Below, piece by piece: positions 35,223-43,176 of a stretch of DNA of 64,000 bases. This stretch comes from Microbacterium sp. TNHR37B (GTDB lineage Bacteria > Actinomycetota > Actinomycetes > Actinomycetales > Microbacteriaceae). The notes beneath the pieces were generated by a model. That model saw only the letters and a list, made by a program, of their open reading frames with translations. It ran no database searches and was not told where the DNA came from. The stretch is from contig NZ_LQGV01000004.1 of NCBI RefSeq assembly GCF_001620065.1, positions 186,001 to 250,000 on the forward strand, written 5' to 3'. Within the stretch, counting starts at the first letter, position 1. Each line of letters starts with the position of its first letter. The translations under genes were made by a program, and so were the position numbers.

Positions 35223-35599
35223 GAGGGGTCGCTTTCGGGGTCGGGCGCGGGGGCGGAGGCCGATGCCGCGCGCAGCTGGTCGTGCAGATGGAAGATCTCG
35301 GTGAGCGCGGTGGCGGCCTGATCGGGTCGCCCGTCGAGGCCGACGAAGAACTCCGCCATCTCGGCCTCCCAGCGCGCGGCGACCGGGGACGCGGCCAGGT
35401 AGGCCTGCGCGGCGGCGTCGTCATCCGTCTCGTAATAGCCGAACAGACGGCCATTTTCGCCGAGGAACAGTGAGTAGTTGCGACGGCCGGCGGCAGCGAT
35501 CTCCGCCAGCATCTCGGGCCAGACCGGGCTGTGGCGGGCGACGTACTCCTCGACCCGCTCCGGCGCGATGCGAAGCTCGAAGGCGACTCGGGTCGTCAT
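35219..35599 (-). CDS. rhaM: L-rhamnose mutarotase
   Basis: Interconverts alpha and beta anomers of L-rhamnose, speeding entry into the isomerase. It is 126 residues with a dimeric ferredoxin-like fold. Family marks are the early FELRIAPERVEEYVARH, with the conserved His22, then NYSLFL, LFGYYE and the RW pair near MAEFF. It is the first gene of the operon, so it follows the promoter at 35674-35702 and is exposed to LacI control. The ribosome site AAGGAGTGTC precedes ATG 35599. A disordered Ala/Pro/Ser tail ends the protein. Confidence 0.93.
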   Translation of the reverse strand: MTTRVAFELRIAPERVEEYVARHSPVWPEMLAEIAAAGRRNYSLFLGENGRLFGYYETDDDAAAQAYLAASPVAARWEAEMAEFFVGLDGRPDQAATALTEIFHLHDQLRAASASAPAPDPESDPS

Positions 35600-35660
35600 G
35601 ACACTCCTTCGTGAGGGGCGGCCGGGGCCCGTGGGGGGCGCGAGGTGGCGTCGGCAGCGA

Positions 35661-35702
35661 TGAAACGATTCAAACTGTAGTGTGATCGGGAGGATCCGTC
35701 AA
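35661..35702 (-). promoter_or_regulatory. Rhamnose operon promoter with LacI operator
   Basis: On the minus strand TTGACG (35697-35702), a 17-bp spacer and TACAGT (35674-35679) form a good promoter for rhaM. The operator TGAAACGATTCA (35661-35672), a LacI-type dyad with central CG, covers the expected transcription start. It also lies in front of the divergent lacI gene, so autoregulation is likely. Confidence 0.8.
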
Positions 35703-35732
35703 TCCGGACGATCCACCGGGAACGGGCGGGTT

Positions 35733-36731
35733 ATGGCAGTCAGCGTGAAGGACGTCGCGGCGGCGGCCGCGGTGTCGGTCGGCACCGTCTCGAACGTCCT
35801 CAATCGGCCCGACAAGGTCTCGCCCGACACGGTCGCCCGCGTGCACGAGGTGATCGAGCGCCTCGGGTTCGTCCGCAACGACGCCGCCCGCCAGCTGCGG
35901 GCCGGACGCAGTCGCAGCATCGGGCTCATCGTGCTCGACAGCGCCAACCCGTTCTTCGCCGAGGTGGCGCGCGGGGCGGAAGAGCGTGCGGCCGAACACG
36001 GCATCTCCGTCCTGCTCGGCAACAGCGATCAGGACGCCGACCGCGAGAACGCGTACCTCGACCTCTTCCGTGAGCAGCGGGTCAACGGTGTGCTGCTGTC
36101 GCCGCGCGCGCTCGACGACGGTCGGGCCGCGGCGCTCGCCGCCGCGGGGCTTCCCGTCGTCCTGGTCGACGCCGAGCTTCCCGGCTCCACGCTCTCCTCG
36201 GTCGCCGTCGACGACGTCGAGGGCGGGCACCTCGCCGTCGCTCACCTCGTGGAGCGCGGGCGCCGGCGCATCGCGTTCGTCGGCCCGCCCGCCATCCGCC
36301 AGGTGGCCGATCGCCTCGAGGGCGCTCGTCGAGCACTCGCCGGAACCCCCGGCACGACCCTCGACGTCATGCCGAGCGAGGGGCTGACCATCCTGCACGG
36401 GCGTACCGTGGGGGAGTCCATCGCCGCGCTCTCGCCCGCCGCCCGTCCGGACGCGGTCTTCTGCGCCAACGACCTCCTCGCCGTCGGCGTGCTGCAGGGG
36501 GCGGCCATCCTCGGCGGACTCCGCGTGCCGGAGGATCTCGCCCTCATCGGCTATGACGACATCGAGTACGCCCAGTCCACCGTCGTGCCGTTGAGCTCGG
36601 TGCGACAGCCCGCCCGCGCGATCGGTGCCGCTGCGGTCGACGCGCTCTTCGAACGGCTCGACGACCCGACGTCCGCCCCGCGTCACGTGCGCTTCCGTCC
36701 CGAACTCGTGGTCCGCTCCTCGACCGTGTGA
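35733..36731 (+). CDS. LacI-family regulator, likely rhamnose repressor
   Basis: A 332-residue repressor. The N-terminal helix-turn-helix is VSVKDVAAAAAVSVGTVSNV with hinge helix VRNDAARQLRAGR. The periplasmic-binding-like effector core ends with the family's IGYDDIEYAQ and SSVRQPA motifs. ATG 35733 is preferred because it starts directly before the HTH. It is divergent from rhaM with a shared operator. A similar operator lies before the class II aldolase at 38283, so the regulon probably includes that gene. The effector is probably rhamnose or rhamnulose. Confidence 0.9.
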   Translation: MAVSVKDVAAAAAVSVGTVSNVLNRPDKVSPDTVARVHEVIERLGFVRNDAARQLRAGRSRSIGLIVLDSANPFFAEVARGAEERAAEHGISVLLGNSDQDADRENAYLDLFREQRVNGVLLSPRALDDGRAAALAAAGLPVVLVDAELPGSTLSSVAVDDVEGGHLAVAHLVERGRRRIAFVGPPAIRQVADRLEGARRALAGTPGTTLDVMPSEGLTILHGRTVGESIAALSPAARPDAVFCANDLLAVGVLQGAAILGGLRVPEDLALIGYDDIEYAQSTVVPLSSVRQPARAIGAAAVDALFERLDDPTSAPRHVRFRPELVVRSSTV

Positions 36732-36746
36732 TCGAACGCGAGGTTC

Positions 36747-36780
36747 CGACTCACATGAAAATGCGACTCACATGAAAATG
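36747..36780. repeat. 17-bp perfect tandem duplication at a start codon
   Basis: Units 36747-36763 and 36764-36780 are identical, and each ends in ATGAAAATG. The first copy opens a six-codon mini-frame from ATG 36755 whose stop TGA overlaps the ATG of the lipoprotein gene at 36772. Confidence 0.85.
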
Positions 36781-37281
36781 CTCAGGGCCCTCCTTATCCT
36801 CCTCTGCGCCGCATCGGCTGTGGCGCTCACCTCCTGTTCCCCCGCGGTCACCGAGCGCTCTCTGGGAGTCACTGCTGATGAGGTGGCATCCCTCCAGCTC
36901 TACCAGTATCCCTGGGGCGAGGTTCCTGACCCCCTCCGGCAGCTCACGCTCGATCAGGCAGAGCCGATCGCGCTCTTCGTCAAGGGGGTCACCCACGTTC
37001 CCCTGACGGCGCTCGAGCACACCGACCCGACCGCGCTCGTGGGCAAGGAGACGCAGGGAGTCCGGTTCATCTTGAAGGATGGGCGGAGCTTCGAGGTCAC
37101 CACCATGTGGGTCGGTCCTCATGACGTCATCGTGTTCTGGCCTGACGGGACGGTGTGGAACACCGTGTGGGGGTCGCCCGGGATTTTCGAGGCGTACGAA
37201 GAGGTGGGGGTCGTGGAAGAGGTTCCCGCGAGCGAACGACCGTTGGTGGCTTTCCCTCCCGTGCCGGACGCGACCCACTGA
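36772..37281 (+). CDS. Putative small lipoprotein, function unknown
   Basis: A 169-residue exported protein. The signal peptide MKMLRALLILLCAASAVA ends in a lipobox ending in SC (about residue 22). The mature domain has alternating strands and a Trp-rich segment (VTTMWVGPHDVIVFWPDGTVWN). I know no family. The GC of its 5' half is somewhat lower than average. ATG 36772 or 36778 both lie in the tandem duplication. It follows the lacI gene by 40 bp and may be a separate unit. A structured palindrome lies after its stop. Confidence 0.65.
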   Translation: MKMLRALLILLCAASAVALTSCSPAVTERSLGVTADEVASLQLYQYPWGEVPDPLRQLTLDQAEPIALFVKGVTHVPLTALEHTDPTALVGKETQGVRFILKDGRSFEVTTMWVGPHDVIVFWPDGTVWNTVWGSPGIFEAYEEVGVVEEVPASERPLVAFPPVPDATH

Positions 37282-37336
37282 CGCGGACGCGGGCGGACGC
37301 GCCGGTGGTGTGAGGCGTGGCGGACCCGGCGGCGGA

Positions 37337-37417
37337 CACAACGGCGGACCCGGTGCGCGACACGCCGGGGTGGGGCTCCTGGTGGGCGGCGTGTCGTGCC
37401 TGGCATCCGCCGTTGTG
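37337..37417. repeat. Structured palindromic element, copy 3
   Basis: Outer arms 37337-37348 (CACAACGGCGGA) and 37406-37417 are perfect complements. Inner arms 37359-37367 (GACACGCCG) and 37387-37395 (CGGCGTGTC) are also perfect. Spacings are 22, 28 and 19 bp. A left-flank module near 37294-37318 resembles the sequence to the right of copy 1 (about 15140-15160). It sits between convergent genes. Confidence 0.85.
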
Positions 37418-37449
37418 CTCGCGGGCTGACGGCGGGTGGGCGGCGCGGG

Positions 37450-38283
37450 TCAGGCGGGGTGGGGAGCCCAGGAGGAGTCGATGCCGAAGGCGTCGGCGAC
37501 GTCGGCGATCTCCCGCGCGGTGAGGCCCTCGGCGCGGCCACCGGCGACGAGGTCCATGTACTCGTACTTGGCGCCGGTCTCGGCGTATTCGATGCGGTCG
37601 ACCGCGCGGGTGACCGAGACGTCCGAGCGTGACATCACGCCGTGCTTGCTCCACAGGACGATCTCGTGGCGGCGGAGTCCGTCGACGTTCGCGCTCATGA
37701 GGTCGGCGGAACCCGGGACCGCGAAGTCGAGCACGCCGATGCCCTGGGGGAGCGCCACGACCGACTCCGGCTCCCAGCGCATGATGCGCGCGTTCATCGC
37801 CCGGGTGTCGCGGTAGGCCGGGATGTGGCTGAGATAGGTCAGGTGGGGAGGCTGGGCGTGAACGACGGCGTGGAGATCGAGATCGTGGGATCGGAGGCGG
37901 TCGTCGTGGACGGCGAGGTGGGAGTTGAACTCGCTCGTGAGGCGGTCGAACTGCCGCCTCGGTGAGGTCAGCAGCTCCGCCTCCCGTCCATCGTCGCCGA
38001 CGATCACCGCACCGACGGCGGCGAGCGGGTCGGCGGCGATCTGGCGCAGGCGCCGACCCGAACCCGTGACAAGGAGCACGCGGCCGGCGAGCGCCGGGGC
38101 GGCGAGGGGGAGGGTCACAGGCTCGCTGTGCGGGAACGCGTCGTGAACGCCCGGAAGCTCGCGCAGGCACAGCGAGATGTTCCCGGCACCGGCTTCACTC
38201 GCGTCGATCGCGCAGATCCGTGCCCCGGCGTCGCCCATGGCAGCCAGGAGTTCGGTGAGGCGGGCGGAGGTGGGGACGGTCAT
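37450..38283 (-). CDS. Class II aldolase/adducin family protein, RhaD-like
   Basis: 277 residues. Overall layout resembles E. coli-type rhamnulose-1-phosphate aldolase: GAGNISLCL near 33-41, VTGSGRRLRQIAADP, then HAQPPHLTYLSHIP where the E. coli enzyme has HCH, and the later WSKHGVMSRSD. The second zinc histidine of the HCH pair is replaced (HAQ), so metal binding may differ or use a nearby His. It is a second aldolase beside the fused RhaD, under its own promoter with a rhamnose-type LacI operator, and may cleave a related 1-phosphoketose. The substrate is uncertain. Confidence 0.82.
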   Translation of the reverse strand: MTVPTSARLTELLAAMGDAGARICAIDASEAGAGNISLCLRELPGVHDAFPHSEPVTLPLAAPALAGRVLLVTGSGRRLRQIAADPLAAVGAVIVGDDGREAELLTSPRRQFDRLTSEFNSHLAVHDDRLRSHDLDLHAVVHAQPPHLTYLSHIPAYRDTRAMNARIMRWEPESVVALPQGIGVLDFAVPGSADLMSANVDGLRRHEIVLWSKHGVMSRSDVSVTRAVDRIEYAETGAKYEYMDLVAGGRAEGLTAREIADVADAFGIDSSWAPHPA

Positions 38284-38325
38284 GGCGACCTCTCAGAGCG
38301 ACGGCGGATGCGGATGTCGAGTAGA

Positions 38326-38384
38326 AATGAATCGATTCATTCCCCGCAGCGCCAGCATATCGCCGTGGTCCGACCACATGTCAA
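38326..38384 (-). promoter_or_regulatory. Promoter and 16-bp palindromic operator for the class II aldolase
   Basis: Minus-strand TTGACA (38379-38384), a 17-bp spacer and GATATG (38356-38361) form a promoter. Downstream is AATGAATCGATTCATT (38326-38341), a perfect palindrome that matches the rhaM operator core in 11 of 12 bases. The promoter spacer also holds a 13-bp palindrome, GTGGTC-C-GACCAC (38365-38377). The -35 overlaps the stop of the GH35 gene. Confidence 0.75.
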
Positions 38385-40627
38385 CCCCGGCGGGTTCCGA
38401 CTATCTCCCGGCGGAGGGGACGCCACGCACCTCGCTCGCGCAGGAACGCGCTCTCGATCGTTCCGCGGGCCGCGGCGTGCCGACGGCCCGCCGCTCCCGG
38501 CGGCAGCCAGACGGTGGACTCCTCCGACAGGGGCAGGACGTGGAGGGTGACGGCACTCGCGGCGGTCACGCCGACGTCGGCGAGCGAGACGGTCCACCGC
38601 TCGCCGTCCCAGAATCGGTCGTCCACGGTGACGCCGTCAACGCGCAGCTCGGCGACATCGCCCGCCCACGCGACCTCCAAGACGCCATCGTCGCCCGGGT
38701 CGCCGATCTCCAGCGCGTGGACCGCGGCGCTGTCCTCGAACACCGCGGGGCTCGGCGCGCGATGGCGGGAGCCGCCGAAGCCGTAGTCGGCGGGAACGGG
38801 CCCGGCGGCGCGGGTGGTCTGGATCGGGACGGCGCGTCGCGCTGGCGGAGCGCCCGTCTCGAGTCGCTCCCAGCGCTCGCGTGCCAGGTCGTACCGATCG
38901 AGTCGAGACGCGCCGCGAAGCAGGACGGTCTCGTCGTCCCAGGCCAACTCGCCATCGGTGCGATAGAGCTCCTGCCCGCGCACCCACACCTCGTCGGCGT
39001 CGTCGAGCACCAGCACCGCCGTGCCCCCGACGCGATGGATCCCCGCCGTCACCACCCGAGGCGCCTCGTCTTCTCCGCGGATCTCCACCGGGATGCCGGC
39101 GTCGGCGACGACGACGAGCGTCGGATCGGCTGCGCCGGGAGCCGGCGGGAGCAGGGTGAGCGCCGAGGCGGTGACCGCGTGCACCCGCGTCGACCCCAGG
39201 GCGAGGCCGACGGGCCACCGCGCGAGCGTTCCGGCGGGGATGTCGACGGGCTCGGCAGGGAGGGTGACCGTCCCATCGTCGAGCTCGACGGCGATCCGCA
39301 CCCCGCGCGCCGTCTCGACGCCCTCGTAGGGCTGGTGATGGCTGATCACCACGAAGCCCTCCCGCCCGTCGGAGCGCAGCGCCCACCGGAGCGTCGATCG
39401 ATCATCGAGCCCGGCGGGGCGAACGGCGGGGAGGCTGGAGGTCATCCCCCCGAGGCGGTCGCCGAAGGCCGCGAGGAACGCGTGCTGCGCGCGCAGCAGC
39501 GCCGACGACGAGCGGGGATCACCTGCCTGGCTGAGCGGTGCGCCGAAGTCGTATCCGCGCGACGGCAGATCGTTGGGGTATCCCGTGTCCTGCGTCTCCT
39601 GGAGCCCGGGGCCGGGATTGCGGCCGCCCGCGTACATGAAGTAGCCCTGCCATCCCGATCCGTTGCCGATCTTGACGTGGGCGAGAGCGGCGACATCGCG
39701 CGCCGACAGCACGGGACGACGGTGGTAGGCCGCTGCCATCCCCGATCCCAGTTCGCACGTGGCGGGGGGAAAGCCGTGCAGCTCGGCCGCCCGGCTGATG
39801 TCATCCGCGGCGGGTGCGAACCCGAGGCGCCCGCGCACGTCGTCGCCGACGCCGGGATCGTCCCAGTCGTGGGACGGGAAGAAATGGGCGCGGAAGTTCG
39901 GCTGCCACCCGCCGTCGGGGTCGACCCAGAAGCCGTCGGCGTAGCCGCCGAAGAGGGGGACCACCTCTCCCGCCGGCAGCTGCGCTCCGCCCCACGCGGT
40001 GGCGGTCCACAGCGGTGCCGACATCCCGGCCTCCCGAGCGAGCGTGATGAGGGTCGAGAGATGCTGCGGACGGTCGTAGAGCTCGTTCTCCACCTGGATG
40101 CCGATGACCGGCCCGCCGGGACGAGCGCGCCCGTCGAGCGCCCGTGCGAGCGCGCCGAACCACTCCCGCACGAGCGTGAGGTAGGCGGGGTCATCGCTGC
40201 GGTGCACCACGTCGGCCCACTGCACGGGGTCGGGGAACCCGCCGTTGCGCGCCTCGCCGTGCACCCACGGTCCGATCCGGAGCACGAGGTCCAGTCCCGC
40301 CGCGGCGACCTCGTCGACGAAGGCGGCGAGATCCAGCTGACCCGAGAACGAGGTGGTGTCGTCGGCGCGCACATGGTGATTCCAGAAGACGTAGGTCGAC
40401 GCGATCGTGATCCCGCCGGCGCGCAGCTGCCGCAGCCGCTCCGCCCACCGCGCGCGCGGCGTGCGGCTGTAGTGGATCTCGCCCGAGACCGGGATGACGG
40501 GCACGCCGTCGCGGCGGAACGTCCGGTCGGTCGCCGAGAGCCCGCGGGCCGCCTCCTCGGGGTGCGGCAATGGGGCGGAGCGCTCGGGGCGCGGCCAGGG
40601 CTCGTGGCGGACGTGGAGCAGCGGCAT
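38381..40627 (-). CDS. GH35 beta-galactosidase
   Basis: A 748-residue retaining beta-galactosidase acting on terminal beta-galactosyl residues of plant galactans or oligosaccharides. No signal peptide is visible, so it is probably cytoplasmic. The barrel starts with VSGEIHYSRTP at 48-58. The acid/base is Glu182 in GIQVENELYD and the nucleophile Glu292 in ATCELGSGM, the first half of the family. The C-terminal 400 residues are beta-sandwich domains. The ATG at 40627 is the first plausible start, and the N-terminus before residue 35 may be longer than needed. It lies between the aldolase and a serine hydrolase gene. Confidence 0.9.
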   Translation of the reverse strand: MPLLHVRHEPWPRPERSAPLPHPEEAARGLSATDRTFRRDGVPVIPVSGEIHYSRTPRARWAERLRQLRAGGITIASTYVFWNHHVRADDTTSFSGQLDLAAFVDEVAAAGLDLVLRIGPWVHGEARNGGFPDPVQWADVVHRSDDPAYLTLVREWFGALARALDGRARPGGPVIGIQVENELYDRPQHLSTLITLAREAGMSAPLWTATAWGGAQLPAGEVVPLFGGYADGFWVDPDGGWQPNFRAHFFPSHDWDDPGVGDDVRGRLGFAPAADDISRAAELHGFPPATCELGSGMAAAYHRRPVLSARDVAALAHVKIGNGSGWQGYFMYAGGRNPGPGLQETQDTGYPNDLPSRGYDFGAPLSQAGDPRSSSALLRAQHAFLAAFGDRLGGMTSSLPAVRPAGLDDRSTLRWALRSDGREGFVVISHHQPYEGVETARGVRIAVELDDGTVTLPAEPVDIPAGTLARWPVGLALGSTRVHAVTASALTLLPPAPGAADPTLVVVADAGIPVEIRGEDEAPRVVTAGIHRVGGTAVLVLDDADEVWVRGQELYRTDGELAWDDETVLLRGASRLDRYDLARERWERLETGAPPARRAVPIQTTRAAGPVPADYGFGGSRHRAPSPAVFEDSAAVHALEIGDPGDDGVLEVAWAGDVAELRVDGVTVDDRFWDGERWTVSLADVGVTAASAVTLHVLPLSEESTVWLPPGAAGRRHAAARGTIESAFLRERGAWRPLRREIVGTRRG

Positions 40628-40723
40628 GGGGCTTCCCGGGGGTCGAGGGCGGGGGATCGAGGACAGCGGGCGGCGTCGAGGTGCTCGCGCGGCGGAGGGC
40701 GCGGGCAGCCCGGCGAGCCGTCC

Positions 40724-41725
40724 TCAGCGGCGGGCCACGATGGCGTTGTCGAGGGCGTCCGCGTCGACGCCCTCCCGCTGGGCGCGCGCGGTGAGCAGCA
40801 CCCACGCGAGTCCCGCGGTCGGATGCACCCAGAACTCCGTGCCCGACCAGCCGCTGTGACCGTAGACGTCGCGATCGATGAGTCCAGGTGCCCGCGAGCG
40901 CAGGTTCCAGGTGAAGCCCCAGTCCTGCCCCCGCTCGACGGGGTGCGGCTCGAGCCGGGGGACGTCGCCGGTGAGGGGCCGGAGCATCATGGCGAGGGTC
41001 TCGGGGGCGAGAATGCCGTCACGGTCGCCCTCGTGGATGCGCAGGAGCGCCGACCCGATCGAGAGCAGGTCGGAGGCCCGCCCGACCAGCGCGGCCCCCG
41101 CGGAACGGGTGGCGACGAAGCGGTCGTAGTCGAGGCCGGCCGGCGCGGCGTCGAGGATCGGCACGGCGCCCTCGGGGTCGAGCCGCAGCCCGTCGGCGCC
41201 GAGAGGCGTGGCCCAGTCGGCGATGCTCGTCTCCCAGTCCCGTCCCGTGGCGTGCTCGATGAGGGCGGCGACCCCGTCGAAGGCGATCGTGGAGTAGCGC
41301 GCGGCCGTTCCCGCGGCGAAGTCCCGTCCGCGCGTGGTCAGTTCCGCACGGAGCGGTGTGGCCGTGTCGAGCGGCGGTTCAGAGATTCCCGAGGTGTGGG
41401 ACACCAGGTGGCTGAGCCGGACGGTGTCCTCGCGGGCGGCTCCGAACTCGGGGACGGCGTCGCGCAGCGGTGTCTGGGGGGTGAGGAGCCCGCGCTCGAC
41501 GGCTCGCGCGGCGCTGATGCCGGTGAGCACCTTCGTGATCGAGAACAGGGCGTGCGGGTCGTCGACCCGCGCGGGCCTGCCCTCCACGCTGCCGAACGCA
41601 TCGAGGGCGACGACGCCTGCCGAGGTCGCGATCCCGAGCACCGCACTGGGAAGCCGCCCCTCGCTCACGTGGCGACGGACCGCATCGAAGGCCGCGAGGA
41701 AGGAAGCCGGAGAGGTGGCGGGCAT
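40724..41725 (-). CDS. Serine hydrolase of the beta-lactamase/DD-peptidase superfamily
   Basis: 333 residues. The SxxK motif is SITK at 62-65, the second motif is Tyr144 in RYSTIAFDG, and the third is HSG within VYGHSGWSG, the order of class C-like esterases and carboxypeptidases. No signal peptide is seen, which argues against a cell-wall role and for an esterase acting inside the cell, perhaps on an acylated sugar. It lies 96 bp upstream of the GH35 gene on the same strand, so the two may form a unit. A LacI operator lies 31 bp before its start. Confidence 0.85.
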   Translation of the reverse strand: MPATSPASFLAAFDAVRRHVSEGRLPSAVLGIATSAGVVALDAFGSVEGRPARVDDPHALFSITKVLTGISAARAVERGLLTPQTPLRDAVPEFGAAREDTVRLSHLVSHTSGISEPPLDTATPLRAELTTRGRDFAAGTAARYSTIAFDGVAALIEHATGRDWETSIADWATPLGADGLRLDPEGAVPILDAAPAGLDYDRFVATRSAGAALVGRASDLLSIGSALLRIHEGDRDGILAPETLAMMLRPLTGDVPRLEPHPVERGQDWGFTWNLRSRAPGLIDRDVYGHSGWSGTEFWVHPTAGLAWVLLTARAQREGVDADALDNAIVARR

Positions 41726-41755
41726 GGCGTCAGCCTAACTGCACGTCCCGCAATG

Positions 41756-41787
41756 GGATAGCGCTTTCCTCGTCACGTGCCTAGGGT
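41756..41787 (+). promoter_or_regulatory. LacI-type operator 1 and promoter of the first Gfo/Idh gene
   Basis: GGATAGCGCTTTCC at 41756-41769 fits the consensus seen four more times downstream, with one mismatch from perfect symmetry. A -10-like TAGGGT follows at 41782-41787, so the operator covers the -35 position. It could also affect the divergent serine hydrolase gene. Confidence 0.75.
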
Positions 41788-41823
41788 GGACGTCGTTCCC
41801 GCCCGGATCTGGAGGAGAAACCG

Positions 41824-42942
41824 ATGACGTCGTCCTTGCGCTGCGCGATCGTGGGCACCGGTGCCGTTGCGCACTTCCACGCGCGCGCCGTCGCCGCCTA
41901 TCCCGCGGCCGATCTCGTGGCTGTCACCGATCGGGACCGCGCGGCCGCGGAGACGTTCGCCGCCGCGTGGGGGGAGCCGGTCGTGCACGACACGCTCGAG
42001 GACCTCCTCGCCGCGACCCACCCCGACGTCGTCCTCATCTGCACGCCGCCGGCCGCTCACCGTGACCAAGCCCTGGCCGCCCTGGCCGCAGGGGCCCACG
42101 TCATCGTCGAGAAGCCCCCGGCCCCGTCGCTCGACGAGGTGGCCGAGATGGTGGAAGCGGCGGAGTCCGCCGGGCGCCGGCTCGCGGTCGTGTTCCAGCA
42201 GCGGACGGGCACGGCCGCCGCGCACGTGCGCGACCTGCTCCGGCGCGGCAGGCTGGGACGCCCGCTGCTCGCGGTGTGCCAGACCCTCTGGTACCGCGAC
42301 GACGACTACTTCGCGGTGCCGTGGCGGGGCTCCTGGGCGACGGAGGGCGGGGGAACGACGCTCGGGCACGGGATCCACCAGCTCGACCTGCTCGGCTTCC
42401 TCCTCGGCGACTGGGCGAGTGTCCAAGGACGGCTCTGGCGCCTGGATCGTGAGACCGAGACCGAGGACACCTCGACGGCCACCGTGACCTTCGCCGGCGG
42501 CGTCGTCGCGCAGGTGGTGACGAGCGCCGTCGCTCCGCGCGAGACCAGCTCGATCCGGATCGACACCCAGAAGGCCACCGTCACCGTCGATCACCTCTAC
42601 GGGCACGGCCACGAGAACTGGCGGATCACCCCTGCCCCGGGATACGAGCGGGAGGCGGAGGAGTGGCGGCTGCCCGACCGCGAGGAGCGCAGCGACCACG
42701 CTCCGCTCCTGCGCGACGTGTTCGACGCCCTCCGCGCCGGCGCCCCGCTGCCTCCCACGGCCACCGAGCCGGCGCGTTCCCTCGAGCTCGTCGCGGCGAT
42801 CTACGCTTCGGCGGCGGCGGACGGCGCCGTGGTGACGCCCACGGACCTCGCGAGGCATCCCACGCACCGCGCCGGGTTCGCGAGCCCGGTGATCGACCAG
42901 CGCGGCATCGTCGCCCCGGATTCCGACGGCGACCGACGCTGA
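41824..42942 (+). CDS. Gfo/Idh/MocA-family sugar dehydrogenase
   Basis: An NAD(P)-dependent oxidoreductase of 372 residues. The Rossmann motif is CAIVGTGAVAHFHARAV at about 8-24, the family lysine sits in VIVEKPPAPS, and the C-terminal dimerisation/substrate domain contains the GHGIHQLDLL motif with the conserved His pair. It has its own operator-controlled promoter just upstream of the ABC operon and shares the same LacI operator type, so it belongs to the same sugar pathway. Substrate unknown. A likely task is oxidising a ring hydroxyl of the imported sugar. ATG 41824 has a GGAGG site. Confidence 0.9.
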   Translation: MTSSLRCAIVGTGAVAHFHARAVAAYPAADLVAVTDRDRAAAETFAAAWGEPVVHDTLEDLLAATHPDVVLICTPPAAHRDQALAALAAGAHVIVEKPPAPSLDEVAEMVEAAESAGRRLAVVFQQRTGTAAAHVRDLLRRGRLGRPLLAVCQTLWYRDDDYFAVPWRGSWATEGGGTTLGHGIHQLDLLGFLLGDWASVQGRLWRLDRETETEDTSTATVTFAGGVVAQVVTSAVAPRETSSIRIDTQKATVTVDHLYGHGHENWRITPAPGYEREAEEWRLPDREERSDHAPLLRDVFDALRAGAPLPPTATEPARSLELVAAIYASAAADGAVVTPTDLARHPTHRAGFASPVIDQRGIVAPDSDGDRR

Positions 42943-42989
42943 GCGCTGTGGCAGGCTGTGACCGGTGTCAGTCACCGCCGACCGGCATC

Positions 42990-43058
42990 GGAAAGCGATT
43001 TCCGAGATTCCTTGCAAAACGATTCATCGCGTAGTACGGTAACCGGCAAGCGCTTTCC
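42990..43058 (+). promoter_or_regulatory. ABC operon promoter flanked by two LacI operators
   Basis: TTGCAA (43012-43017), a 17-bp spacer and TACGGT (43035-43040) form the promoter. Operator 2, GGAAAGCGATTTCC (42990-43003), lies upstream and operator 3, GGCAAGCGCTTTCC (43045-43058), covers the transcription start. A 10-of-12 match to the rhamnose operator (CAAAACGATTCA, 43015-43026) lies in the promoter. Confidence 0.85.
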
Positions 43059-43176
43059 CATCACCCGAGCGTCCCCCATCGTCATCCGGAGGCCGTGCGT
43101 GCGGGAGGCGTCCTGCACACACGGACAATGAACGTCCGCCGCCCCTCGGACGCGGACGTTTGAAGAGAGGACAAGG

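Noticed and set aside
38177..41761. A 1194-residue open frame on the plus strand
   Set aside because: It is antisense to the GH35 and serine hydrolase genes, which have clear catalytic motifs. Its Arg/Gly-rich translation shows no domain, as expected from high-GC shadow frames.
42306..43017. Minus-strand open frames under the first Gfo/Idh gene
   Set aside because: They have no motif and no promoter, and the plus-strand gene is well supported.
43060..43176. Riboswitch upstream of the sugar-binding protein
   Set aside because: The leader has no recognised aptamer, and LacI operators explain control.
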